Positions 24,371 to 35,759 are shown, numbered from the stretch's first letter. The stretch: DNA of 64,000 nucleotides from Rutidosis leptorrhynchoides (GCF_046630445.1 NC_092341.1:258584001-258648000), one strand, 5' to 3'. Notes: generated from the letters alone by a model not told the origin. Program-made: numbers and translations.

Positions 24371-24976
24371 TTACAACTCTCCCCCACTTAAATCGGAGCG
24401 CGTCCTCGCGATCCATGCCGCATGACACGAGGGAAGGTAAACCAACACGAATTCTTTGGGCTCCCAAGTAAACTCGGAACCTTTACTACGACGCCATTGG
24501 ACCTTAAAGGTCCTCACCTCTTTGTTACGCAACATTTTTACCTTCTCATCGAGTATAGCAATCGGCTCTTCAACGTATTCTAACTTGTTGTTTAGCTCAA
24601 TTTCGTCTAAAGGCATCCATGAAGAATCATCCGCAAGACACTTACGGAAGTGGGAAACATGAAATGTGTTATGGATCCCCGCAAGTTCTTCGGGTAATTC
24701 CAAACGATACGCGACTTCACCAACACGAGCTAAAACCTTAAATGGCCCAATAAACCGAGGAGCTAACTTTTCTCGTTTTCGAAACCGAATAATACCCTTC
24801 CATGGCGAAACCTTGAGCATCACCATATCACCTTCTTGGAATTCAATCAAACGTCTACGCTTATCGGCGTAAGACTTTTGCCTATCTTGCGCCTTTTTCA
24901 AATGTTCCCGAATCATATCGATTTTATCATTTGTCTCTAATACCAAGTCGGAGCTCCCGACTTCCCTTTGACCCAC
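24371..24976 (-). pseudogene. RT2 integrase C-terminus with chromodomain-like tail
   Basis: This 201-residue frame overlaps the integrase frame by about 40 bases in another register, so a frameshift separates them. It carries the integrase C-terminal GPFKVLARVGEVAYRLELP and HNTFHVSHFRKCL motifs. Then comes the segment LDEKVKMLRNKEVRTFKVQW ... EFTWEP, the strand and aromatic pattern of a chromodomain used by chromoviruses for targeted insertion. The frame reads through the PPT (coding Ser-Gly-Gly-Glu-Leu) and stops at the TAA formed by LTR bases three to five, so the LTR supplies the stop codon. Confidence 0.85.
24376..24390 (-). promoter_or_regulatory. RT2 polypurine tract
   Basis: The minus strand reads AAGTGGGGGAGAGT directly before the 3' LTR TGTAACA. 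It primes plus-strand DNA synthesis. Confidence 0.85.
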
Positions 24977-25683
24977 TTCGCCCCAACAAATCGGGGTTCG
25001 ACACCTTCTACATACAACATCTCATACGGTGGCATTCCAATACTAGAGTGAAAACTATTATTGTATGAGAATTCCACCAAAGGTAAATGTTCATCCCAAC
25101 TACCACCGAAGTCAATGATACACGCACGTAACATATCCTCCAATGTTTGATTCGTACGTTCGGTTTGACCGTCCGTTTGAGGATGGTACGCCGTACTCAT
25201 ATTTACCCTCGTGCCCATATCTTCATGAAACTTCTTCCAAAATCGAGAAGTAAAACGCGTGTCCCGATCCGAAACGATAGACGCGGGAACGCCGTGTCTT
25301 AATATCACCTCCTTAATGAACATCTTCGCAAGTGCCTCCGATGTAATCGCTTCTTTAATAGGAAGAAACAATGCACTTTTCGTCAATCTATCTACAATCA
25401 CCCAAATAGTATCAAATTGGGTTCTTGCCGTTTTTAGCAACTTGGTAATAAAATCCATGGTAATATGCTCCCACTTCCACATCGGAATTTCTAGCGGTTG
25501 CAAATTACCATACGGCTTTTGGTGTTCGGCTTTAACTTGCAAACACGTGAAGCATTGCTCAACATACTTAACAACGTTGCGTTTCATGCCAGGCCACCAA
25601 TAATCTTTCTTCAAATCATGGTACATCTTCGTCGCACCCGGATGTATGGAATACTTAGACTTGTGCGCCTCACCAAGAAGCAC
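24937..25683 (-). pseudogene. RT2 integrase core
   Basis: The frame begins just after a stop that separates it from RNase H. It contains the HHCC zinc-binding region (SIHPGATKMYHDL ... CFTCLQVKAEHQ), the first catalytic Asp in [12 protein letters not shown], the second in SIVSDRDTRF, and the Glu in [33 protein letters not shown] follows. The core residues look intact, but the flanking stop and frameshift prevent a full polyprotein. Confidence 0.88.
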
Positions 25684-25686
25684 CTT

Positions 25687-26331
25687 TCAAAAATCACCCA
25701 TCTTAGGCACCCACACTCTTTCTTGAAAAGACAATAAACCACGCGAACCCATCGTAATGAATTCCGATTGCCCCACAATTCGTTCCGCATGCTTGTTGTG
25801 AACGTAAGCCTCTATTTGAATCACACCAAGTTTTTCAAGAAAATCGTTAGCAATAATCATACGTAACAATCCCAATCGTAACGCCGGGTGGTGACTCTTT
25901 CGGCTTAACGCATCCGCGACCACATTCGCTTTGCCCGGATGATAAAGTATCTCACAATCATAATCCTTCACCACATCCATCCATCTACGTTGACGATAAT
26001 TCAAATCCCGTTGATCAAAAAGATGTTTCAAACTCTTGTGATCCGAATAAATCGTACATTTGACACCATACAAGTAATGGCGCCAAATTTTCAAAGCATG
26101 GACCACCGCCGCTAATTCGAGATCATGAGTCGGGTATCTCTTTTCATGTTCCTTTAATTGGCGAGAGGCGTAAGCGATGACTTTACCTCATTGCATTAGA
26201 ACACACCCGAGCCCATTCAAAGAAGCGTCACAATAGATCGTCATATCATCTACACCTTCCGGCAATACTAAGACCGGAGCTTTACACAATTTCTCTTTCA
26301 ACAATTGAAAAGCGATTTCTTGCTCGTTCTC
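25687..26331 (-). pseudogene. RT2 RNase H and integrase N-terminal linker
   Basis: It joins the RT part across a stop at the left end of the preceding frame (26332). A second stop (TGA in place of an expected Arg codon, near 26189) lies just after the CDASLNGLGCVLMQ RNase H motif. The open part, from 26106 down, starts in [12 protein letters not shown] and includes [13 protein letters not shown] and [15 protein letters not shown], both RNase H signatures. The stop change fits deamination of a methylated C. Confidence 0.85.
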
Positions 26332-28305
26332 CTAATTGAATCTCGTATTCTTCCTTGTCAACTTAGTTAATGGCGAAACAATCTTGAAAAAGCTTTGGAT
26401 AAACCGACGATAATAACCGGCCAATCTGAGAAAACTTCGGATTTCCGTAAGCGTAGTCGGTTGTCCCCAACTCTTCACCGTTTCTATCTTCCCCGGATCT
26501 ACTTGAATACCATCCTTGTTCACAATATGGCCAAGGAATTGAACCTCCCTTAGCCAAAATTCACATTTCAAGAATTTAGCATACAACTTCTCTTTTCTCA
26601 ACGTCTTCAACACTTCGCGCAAATGGTGTTCATGTTCCTTCATACTCCTAAAATATACAAGAATATCGTTAATGAACACAATTACCGACTTGTCCAACAT
26701 AGGTTGGCACACTCGGTTCATAAGATCCATGAATGCCGCTAGTGCATTCGTAAGACCAAAAGGCATAACTACAAATTCAAAATGCCCATAACGAGTACGA
26801 AAGGCCGTTTTCTCGATATCTTCCTCACGGACCCGTATTTGATGATAGCCGGACTGTAGGTCAATTTTAGAGAAGTACGTAGCGCCTTGAAGTTGGTCGA
26901 ATAAATCGTCAATCCTAGGCAACGGATAACGATTTTTGATCGTCACTTTATTTGACTCCCGATAGTCGATGCACATACGCATACTACCATCTTTCTTCTT
27001 CACGAACAAGACCGGAGCACCCCATGGCGAAGCACTCAGTCGAATAAAACCCTTCTCAAGTAACTCCTGGGTTTGATTTAACAATTCTTGCATTTCCGTC
27101 GGTGCTAAACGATACGGAGTTTTAGCAATGGGAGTAGCTCCCGGAAACAACTCAATGCGAAATTCAACTTGTCTTTCCGCCGGAACACCCGGTAACTCAT
27201 CCGGAAAAACGTCTTCAAAATCACTAACCATCGGAATTTCACATATGGGTGGTGGCTCATTACGAGTATCAACAACATGAACAAGGAAAGCCATGCCACC
27301 GGTAACAACGAGACGACGTGCCCGTGCAAAAGTGCATATCGGCACCGGTCTCCTTCGTTTATCACCATGAATAATTAGCTCTCCCCCACTAGGGGTCTTC
27401 ACACGAATAGATTTCTCATGGCATGCAATATCGGCTCTATAACGATCGAGCCAATCCATACCAACGACAATATCAAAATCGCCCAAGGTCATCGGAATGA
27501 GATCAATTTCAAAACTTTCGGCACCAAACACAGCATTACAATTTTTACACACATCAACCACTAGCGCCGTCTTTCCATCCACTATTTCAACTTCTATCGG
27601 ACGACTCAACTTCACTAGCGGTTTATTTAACTTAGGCACAAATCTTGGAGACACGAAAGACAAATTAGCACCACTATCAAAAAGTATCCGTGCCGGATTA
27701 GAGTTAACCATGAAAGTACCTGAGACGACTTCATTGGATTGTTTCGCTTCATCATTCGTCATCAAGTAGTTACGCCCCCTAGCCGACCCCGCCGCCTTTT
27801 CTAGCCTTTTTACTTGGTCGTTTGATAATTCGGGACATTCCGCCTTCCGGTGCCCCGTCTTTTGACAATTAAAGCACGTGACCGTCTTGGTCAAACAATC
27901 ACGAGCGTAATGACCCGGCTTCCCACAACTATGACAAGTAGGCGTAAAAGTATTCGAACCACCCTTCTTCACACTTTCGATGCTTTCGGACACACCCTTG
28001 CTCTTCTTGTTGGAGTAACTAGGCGCTCCAAATTTTCTTTTGCTCGACCCATAACTAACCGGAACCGGACTCGGAGCTTGTGCTTCAAACCCTTTTGCCA
28101 CCGCCAAAAGCTTAGCGAAAGTTTCAACATGACCAATACTAATTTTACCCTTCAAATCATCTCTAAGGGTTGCATGAAAGTCTTCCATTAGCATTTGATC
28201 ATTTCCCACATACTCGGGGCAAAAACGTGCCTTGGCGAGAAAGTTGGTTTTGAGAGTGTTTAGGTCCAAAGACCCTTGACGCATGTTCCTTAACTCATTT
28301 CGCAA
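26332..28305 (-). pseudogene. RT2 gag C-terminus, protease and reverse transcriptase
   Basis: A 657-codon open frame. Numbered from its first codon, gag ends with two zinc knuckles (C124-x2-C127-x4-H132-x4-C137 and C144-x2-C147-x4-H152-x4-C157). The aspartic protease follows with ILFDSGA (catalytic D210), then RT with [17 protein letters not shown] and VMPFGLTNA. The RT active site reads F-I-N-D (residues 544-547) where the family has F-I-D-D, so a catalytic Asp is lost. Upstream, a TAA where the family has a Gln codon separates this frame from the gag start. Gag and pol were evidently one frame, as is usual in chromoviruses. Confidence 0.9.
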
Positions 28306-28467
28306 TTTGGAAAGATCCGCTTGCGTACGATATTAAAGGAAAAACTCTTTCTTGAACTCCGCCCATGATAAACCTACAAAAGCCGCATCACCCACCATAT
28401 CAATCTTACCATCGAGCCAATCTTTAGCATGGCCCCTTAACAAACTAGTAGCAAGCCTCGTTTTCTT

Positions 28468-28893
28468 CTATGGTGGGCACTCGGTAGTGTGAAAACAACC
28501 TTCAACATCGGAAATCCAAGCCGCACTTTTCATGGGGTCGGGATCCCCGTGAAAGTGAGGAGGCTTAGTCGCCAAGAAGTTCTTATAGCTAGACTCCAAT
28601 TCGCCCACATTTTGAGGTCTAGAAAACCGCCTTTCAACTTCTTCTTTGACGGCATTGGTCATTCGTTCTTGAATCATATCGACAATTTGTTCCGAAACCG
28701 ACTCTTCGAATATTTGTTTAACCCTTCGTGAGAAAACCGAAACATAGTTTTCTAAAGCGGTCTCAATCTTGGTAGACATCTCATCTTCCTCCACATAAGA
28801 GGGACCACCATTGCCATTCATATTCGTTCCGTTTCTCATCTTCATTCTAAAGATTAAAAACGGATTAGACATCACCAACAATTTAATACACAT
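28468..28893 (-). pseudogene. RT2 gag N-terminus
   Basis: A 141-codon frame. The true start is probably one of the Met codons near residues 17-25. It includes a coiled-coil-like acidic/basic segment (KEEVERRFSRPQNVGELESS) and the gag entry motif ATKPPHFHGDPDPMKSAAW. It ends at a stop just after WISDVEGCFHTTECPP. The next 160 bases code for the continuing gag (EFKKEFFL) but contain a second stop before the long frame begins. Confidence 0.82.
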
Positions 28894-29195
28894 ATATACC
28901 TATGCATATGACCGCACACACACCACATCTAGCTCGATACTTGTCGCACATCCTTGCTTGACTTGACTTGCAACCGTAATAGTGGTCGCGACTCACTATT
29001 ACACTCACATGCCGTGCCATGCTCAAATGTATCACAACCATCTTGCTCGATGTTCAAAACAATAACACACGATTAGTATCATCATAACATAGCATAGTTG
29101 TCCACTTATGCATCAAAGAACTAATCAAACCCGCACTGACCTGTAATCCTACAAGTCCCGCATATAATTCAACAACATAAAAGTCTAAGTCTAGG
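28894..29195 (-). other. RT2 leader, part left of RT3
   Basis: Non-coding leader between PBS and gag. It continues at 43876-43910 beyond the RT3 insertion. CTAGG at 29191-29195 is the RT3 target site. Confidence 0.7.
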
Positions 29196-29671
29196 TGTGA
29201 TGACCCGGAAATTTCTGACCAAATTTAAACTTAATCTTTGTATGATTAACATTTCCGACACAATAAGCAAAGTCTGTAAAACTAAATCTCAAAATTTTTG
29301 AACTACTTTTATATATTTAAATACCCTTCGGTTGTTTTCGACGATTCGCGAACAATTATATGTAAATAGATACATATATACTATAACTTGAAAAGGTAAC
29401 AATGTATTAATTATTTGATACCGTACATTAAACTTATTGGTTTAAATATCTATTTGAATATATATGATAAGTTGAAATGTTTATTATTAAAATTTATTTA
29501 TAAATAACTTCCAATGTGTATTTAAAAACTGATTTATGTATATTAAAAAGATATATACATATATATAATTTCAAGTTATTTAGTAAACGATAGTAACATT
29601 CGTTTATTGATTCGATTGATATTTAGATAAGTTAACTAAAGCGTTTAAGATGAACTAGTAAAACACTAATT

Positions 29672-29777
29672 TGCTACAGTATTTTCAAATTGCTACAGTA
29701 CCCAAAATGCTACAGTATTTTTGAAAATTACTATTTGCTACAGTGAATTGCTACAGTAAAAATTGAGTGCTACAGTA
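29672..29777 (+). repeat. Six spaced copies of TGCTACAGT in RT3
   Basis: Copies at 29672, 29691, 29708, 29736, 29749 and 29768, with unrelated AT-rich spacers of 8-19 bases. They lie in the U3 part of the solo LTR. Confidence 0.9.
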
Positions 29778-29805
29778 AAACACTATTTCAAAATAAAAAT
29801 GTATG

Positions 29806-29871
<66 letters not shown>

Positions 29872-29931
29872 TAGAAGTAAATGACCAAAATACTCGAAAG
29901 TTTAAGATATACTTTGAGTGGTATGGTTTAG

Positions 29932-32900
29932 TGTAACGACCCTGGATTTTCCAACGTTAATTATTAATAATTATTATTATTAATACTTGTGATTAAACAA
30001 ATATATTGTTATACATTTACATGTTGCCATGATTGCCCGTACTTGACTTTAATTGCCCGAAACATCTTTGTGACACACGAAACTTTCACGAATAATATTT
30101 TTAGAATATTATTTACATTCATGATTTATTTTATTAATCATTTTAATTAACTATGGTTATTAGTTAGTTACATGGGCCTTAATTGGATTAATTTGTAAAC
30201 TAATGGAACTTGGGCTTCGATTAGTGTTGTTGGGCTTATGAGCCCACCCTACATATGTTAATGGATTAGTTTAGGAGCCCATGGTTGTAAGTATCACTTT
30301 TAAATGGAACTAGATGGTTTAACACATATAGAATCTTGTTACTTGTTCTTCCCATGCACATACACCTATTGACCAACTTTTTAGACAAATACATGAAGAA
30401 CCTAATAGACTTTCTCCTCCCCCCTTGTTTTTCCTGCTGGCCGTCGGCCATCCCTTGGGTTAAGGGAGTTCAAACATTTTTTTTTATTACATATCACTTG
30501 TATTACTCTTTCACTTTTACACACACACTACTTGCTTCCAAATTCTCGCAACTTTTTCTCTCATTTCTCTCAAACATCTCTCTTTTCTTGTAAGTTTTAT
30601 GAAAAACTTCTCCTTCCTTTTCTCTTGTAAAAACCGCAGCCCAACACCCCTTTAATCATCATCATTTACTTGTTGTTACTTGTTCTTTGTTAATGTCTAC
30701 TTACTTACTAGTTGTTATTGTTGTTTACTTACTATTTTCTAAGAAGCAAACTTGTTAGTTTGATTCTTCATCTATCTTGTTCTTACAAGATATACAAGAA
30801 CAAAACTCTTTAGTTTATGTTCTACATATAATACTTTAAAAAGATTTAAGTTCATGAGTTGTGAAATCATTACTTATAAGTCATGTTTGTAAACCTAAAG
30901 TTTACATTCTTAAAGATCAAACCTTAGTTTGAATCTTTAAAGTATGAACAACTCATGAACTAGTTACTTGTTTACTTAGCTTATTTCTTTATATTATGCA
31001 CTTTAAATTCATGTTTGTTGGTTAAAATTGGTCAAGTGTTACTAGTTAACTTTGATCTCATTAATCTTGAACTAAAATTAACTTTAAAAGTTCAAGAACA
31101 TGTAAGTAAGCCTTTTTTAATTATAACTTGGTACAGTTATGTTAGATCTAGACTTTTGGGTCTAGGATCTTCAAGATCTAACTAAGAACTATGTTCTACA
31201 ACTTAAGATCTTGATTTTATAAGTTTATTTTCAAGTTGTAACTTAATATTAGTTTTAAAGTTCATGTATGTGTTAGATCTAAGACCTTGATGTAACTTTG
31301 GTTCATCAAACTTCATACAACTCTTAAGTGAGTTGTACTACATATCTTAGACTTACACTTGTGTCATAATAGTCAAAACTTGGTTAATATTACTTTTATA
31401 GTTCATGTATGTGTCAAATCTAGGACTTTGATGTAACTTTGGTTCATCAAAACACTTGCAACACTTAAATGAGTTGTGCTACATGTCTTAGACTTACACT
31501 TGGGTTATGATGGTCAAACCTTGGTAAAAGTGATGCAAACACATCAACGAGTTGTACACTTGAAGCTATATGCATCAAGGATGAGAACCATGATAAGCAT
31601 CGAGCACCAAGAACCACCGGAACCTACTGACCCTACTGTTTTACTGTTTATGTGACTGACCCGTACAACCTGGGCTACTGTAAAGATGATTTTCAGATAT
31701 CTCTATTCGAGTAGATAACTTTTCATTTAGGACTTGTCTTAATCCGAGTTACGGTTTAGGATTTATGGCCCTCCGATCGTCCCTATGTCCTTTTAACGTT
31801 GTGCTGAAAATTCTGACCTACTAGCACTTAGACCGTCGCCACGGTCGAATGAAGACGATTTTGCTTCTGGGATTTTTACCACAACTAAAGGACTCATATA
31901 CGGAGCCATGGCCACTAGTCTCACCTTATTTCAGAAGGTATAGAGGCCATGGTGACTGACCGAACTCAGCCTTTATTTAAAACTCTTTTCATGAACGAAA
32001 CTTACTTTACACCTTTTGTTTGATGATGAATGATGATAACCTGTAAGACCTTATTTACATACTTTTAAACCTATTCAGATGATTTACTGACTTAGTACTA
32101 TTTGACTTAGGTTGAGGACTTTCCGGACCTACGTACTTGCTTATTTCCCGACTCGACTTTACCGCTACTTTATCATTGTGAGTTATAGCATCCCTTTTTA
32201 CTTTAACTATTTGGGACTGAGAATACATGCACGTTTTATGTTTTACATACTAGGCACGAGTACTCAAACTTATATATGTGTGGGTTATACAACGGCATAA
32301 ACATTCCCTTTAGCTCGGTAATGTTTAATCATTGATTTTTGAACCGTGAACGCGAATCTTAGATATGGATCCATAGGGTTTGACATCCCCACTCGGGCTA
32401 GTCGCGCTAGCATTTAATGAGTGTTTAATACTTCGTAGACATACGTACTTGCCAAGTGTACTTTCAGGGGGTATAAACGTTAAGTTAGTTACCAAGTTCC
32501 CACGGTTAACATATACTTTATCATACTGTTTTGAAACGCTCTTTGTAGCACTGAAATCTCGTGGCCTACCTTACATATTGTTATACTTAAACTATAGCTC
32601 ACCAACCTTTGTGTTGACGTTTTTAAGCATGTTTGTCTCAGGTGCTTAAGGTTGCTTCTGCTGTGTACTAGTCTTGCCGTAGACACCCGCTGCTCTAGTG
32701 TTATCACCGTATGAACTGTTTATCTTGCATTCAAACTTTAATACATTTGAAACTATGTTTTGTAACGACCTAAGGGTCACATACATTTATTCATGCTTGC
32801 TATTCTTAGAAGCATACTGTTGGTGTAAAACATTTGATGTCGATTATGACATCATCTTTCTATCGTGAATGCAACTTCTTTTATTACAGCATATAGTACT

Positions 32901-32962
32901 TAACCTTGTAATGATCCTGTTGTTGATGATTCGTACACGATGGTTTTGTACGGGGCATCACA
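29932..32962 (+). repeat. RT4 5' LTR
   Basis: Pairs with 39199-42228. It contains no coding frame; the reading frames in it are found identically in the 3' LTR. GAGAATACATGCACGTTTTA at about 32219 also occurs, with small changes, in the RT1, RT3 and RT5 LTRs. Confidence 0.95.
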
Positions 32963-33301
32963 TTTGGGTTATCTACTCGAAAAGTTCTATCTAAAAATCA
33001 AGGTTAGAATAGCCCAGGTCTACTAGTCTGTTCCAGAAGCATCAGGTCAGTAGGTTTTGGACAGAAGCAGTGAGTTTAAAAGGGTTCACTTGAAAAAGGG
33101 AATTAGGTTGCATTAGTGAGTCTAAGACCGACCCGAGTAGGATTCACTAATAGGACTAATCTACAACTTGCTAGTTTACTTGTTTCCGCTGAAATTGGTT
33201 GTAGGGAATTAGGTTGCATTAGTGAGTCTAAGACCGACCCGAGTAGGATTCACTAATAGGACTAATCTACAACTTGCTAGTTTACTTGTTTCCGCTGAAC
33301 T
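32963..33301 (+). other. RT4 leader with rearranged primer binding site
   Basis: After TTTGG the expected GTATCAGAGCC is absent. Bases 32967-33062 instead resemble the reverse complement of LTR sequence at about 31620-31722 (GTTATCTACTCGA ... TAGCCCAGGT ... GGTCAGTAGGTT). Then a leader segment starting GGGAATTAGGTTGCATTAG occurs twice, at 33098 and 33204, 106 bases apart. The relative at 62321 has the intact site followed by one copy of the segment. Confidence 0.75.
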
Positions 33302-33517
33302 TACTGCATGCTGCTGCTTACTTTTACTGCTATATGCCGTATGCAATTACATGATTTCACTACTGTATGATATTACTTGCTTTTGATTGCATGCTACTTT
33401 CATACGAATTGCTGTTATTGCCATGATAGTTACTGTTATACATGATTTAAACTGTTGGCCTATTATTTGCTTGCTTTATGACATACTGACATGGAAAATT
33501 TATTTTTCCTTGTTCAG

Positions 33518-34291
33518 ATGTCGGATGTTCCACCTGCTGGCATTTCGGGCAGTACAGACTCAGACCCCGTCGCCCTACCTACTGCTACACCTGCTGCTGC
33601 TACTGCCGATACACCGGCCCCGACACCCACTAGTGATCCCGGCGCTTCCACTTCCGGAGCTGGTACTAGTGCACCTGCCCCAGTGTCTGCTCCCGGACCC
33701 TCGAGGTCACAGCCCCGCATTGGTTGTATTGAGATCCCCGCAGAGTTCGGGGAAGGGCCGTTTCATAACCACATGCGCACGCCTTGCCGACGTACTCCCG
33801 ACGGACGTTTAGTCGTGATTCCGCCAGGCAGACACAGACAGATGTTGGCCTCCTTCGGACGCTTCGGATTACCAGCTCAGCCACCAGTGTCACCACCACA
33901 CGATTCGGATGACTCATCATTCGCCGATTCTTCATCATCAGACGACTCCAGCGATGATGAGGATCCTGCTGGTAGACCTATTCAGGCACCCTCCACCCCG
34001 CCGAAAAAGCGGTACCGTTTCGACGACACCTTCATTCCAGGGGTGAATAGAGGTCGTGCTTTTACTGACGCTTTTGGCCATCGTCGTAGGGTTACTGCCC
34101 GTAAGCGGCTTGTGCCGTATCCTGCCGACCTACTCGTGCGTAAGGCACCCCGTTACGTACTGACTATTTCTGGAGCCGGACCATCTACATCGGCACCACC
34201 TGCACCGCCAGCATCGCCTGCCCCACCATCTCCCACTGTCGAGGAATTGACAAGGGGGTGGAGATCCTCCGAGCTCGAGTTGCTGAGCTAG
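33518..34291 (+). CDS. Extra ORF upstream of gag in RT4 (unknown function)
   Basis: 257 codons from the ATG at 33518. An in-frame ATG at 33491 lies upstream, but TTTTTCCTTGTTCAG directly before 33518 looks like a splice acceptor, so I prefer the later start. I do not recognise the protein. It has a Pro/Ala/Thr/Ser-rich N-terminus (to about residue 65), a conserved IPAEFGEGPF box and an acidic Ser/Asp stretch (about 120-145, ending SSDDEDPA). After APSTPPKKRY and TFIPGVN come a basic RRRVTARKRLVPYP run, which could be a nuclear localisation signal, and a Pro-rich tail. RT5 carries a diverged copy that keeps the central boxes. It could be an extra structural or regulatory protein. Gag starts about 350 bases downstream. 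Confidence 0.65.
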   Translation: MSDVPPAGISGSTDSDPVALPTATPAAATADTPAPTPTSDPGASTSGAGTSAPAPVSAPGPSRSQPRIGCIEIPAEFGEGPFHNHMRTPCRRTPDGRLVVIPPGRHRQMLASFGRFGLPAQPPVSPPHDSDDSSFADSSSSDDSSDDEDPAGRPIQAPSTPPKKRYRFDDTFIPGVNRGRAFTDAFGHRRRVTARKRLVPYPADLLVRKAPRYVLTISGAGPSTSAPPAPPASPAPPSPTVEELTRGWRSSELELLS

Positions 34292-34639
34292 AGGACCAGA
34301 TGGCCCATTTTATGGACATCCTTCACCCACCATCACCGTAGGGCTTTTGTATTTAGATTTCGTTTTGTAATCTAGTTGTAGTTTTATGTTTCACTTATGT
34401 ATTGTACGAACTTATACAGATGTATGCAACTTATTATTATTAATGAATGGAACTTTGCGTTATTTAATTCTTGCACGATGTTCTATTTACATTACTATAT
34501 GATTCTGTGGTATTTGTACCTGGATTGCATTACTTAATAAACATCTGATGTGTTGATTCCATGTTGGTTACCATATACTGTATTATTACTATTTGAATGA
34601 TGGATTTTGACTTGAGTCAAAATTTTTGTTTAGAACACC

Positions 34640-35367
34640 ATGGCCAACGAACGATCAACACCTACCACCGCCCAAATCGATGAGATGATTGCTGAAAGGG
34701 TAGCCACAGCCATTGCGGAAATGTAACCCCAAGCTCCACCGCCACCGCCACCACCACCGGTTATTCAACCCATTCGTAATGGGTGTACGTACAAGGAATT
34801 CCAGAGCGGTAAACCACATAACTTCAGCGGTACTGAGGGACCGGTTGGTCTCACTAGATGGTTTGAAAAGCTAGAATCAGTATTCTGAGTTAGCAACTGT
34901 TCGGAGGACAGCAAAACCAAATTTGCTTCTTGCACGCTGTCTGACGGCGCGCTCACATGGTGGAACACAATGGCACAGGCACAAGGCATTGATGAGGCGT
35001 ATGCTACACCATGGGAAGAATTTAAGTGTGCCATGATTGAGGAGTATTGTCCGAGAGTTTATGCAATTAAAGTCCGTTGGGAACAACCTTGATGGTTACA
35101 ACAGGAGATTTTTGGAGTTAGCCCTGATGTGTCCGACAATGGTCACCCCAGAATTCAAGCGTATGGAAAGGTACTTCTGAGGACTTCCTAAGAGCATTAA
35201 GGGAAACGTTACCTCGTCCAAGCCACCAAATGTACCGGAAGCGATGTGCATGGCGCATACTTTAATGAATCAAATTACCATCGATGAACCGGAGAAGGCC
35301 AAGTCTGAAGCGGGTAGTAGTGAGAAACGCAAATGGGATAACAACAACAACAACAACAACAACAACC

Positions 35368-35448
<81 letters not shown>

Positions 35449-35759
35449 GGGGAAGGAACTATGATCAAAACCCGGTGAAACGACATGAGGGTTTTAGGGG
35501 AAACAACAACGGTGGAAATCCCAATCCAAACACCAACACGAACCCGAACTACAAAGGAACCTTACCACAATGCAAGAGGTGTTACAAACACCACATTGGG
35601 TATTGCAATGTTGTCTGTGAGAAGTGCCAATGGTCTGGGCATGTTGGCAAGGATTGCAAGGTCACCACTTTGAATGCAAGGGCGAACCCCAATGGACCGA
35701 AAAAGTGCTACGAATGCGGACAAACGGGCCATTTCAGAAATGCGTGCACAAACAAGTGA
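34640..35759 (+). pseudogene. RT4 gag with poly-Asn tract and three zinc knuckles
   Basis: ATG at 34640. The frame is broken by TAA at 34724, TGA at 34886 (where the family has Arg) and a frameshift near 35090. Before the breaks it encodes FQSGKPHNFSGTEGPVGL and LTWWNTMAQAQG, standard gag motifs. The open part from 35244 has MNQITIDEPEKAK, a run of about 35 Asn, and zinc knuckles CKRC...HIGYC, CEKCQWSGHVGKDC and CYECGQTGHFRNAC. It ends with TGA at 35757, after which protease continues in the same frame. That stop could be a mutation or a readthrough signal; I think mutation. Confidence 0.85.
35340..35449 (+). repeat. (AAC)n coding microsatellite in RT4 gag
   Basis: About 36 AAC codons with one His codon, giving poly-asparagine. 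The opposite-strand poly-Val and the poly-Thr frames are shadows. Confidence 0.95.

Larger units (their letters stand above)
22233..24375 (-). repeat. RT2 3' LTR
   Basis: Pairs with 43925-46127. On the minus strand it starts TGTAACACCCTG just after the PPT. It contains GC-rich palindromes in the U3 part (24051-24173), a short (TA)n at about 24227-24252 and a stem-loop array at 22890-23160. Confidence 0.93.

Noticed and set aside
32380-32649. 89-codon frame in the RT4 5' LTR, also at 41646-41915
   Set aside because: It recurs because the LTRs are copies of each other. The region is LTR, and RT5 (about 61690-61985) does not keep the frame.
35262-35486. Poly-Val frame on the minus strand and poly-Thr frame on the plus strand
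   Set aside because: Shadows of the (AAC)n tract in RT4 gag, whose poly-Asn frame continues into zinc knuckles.
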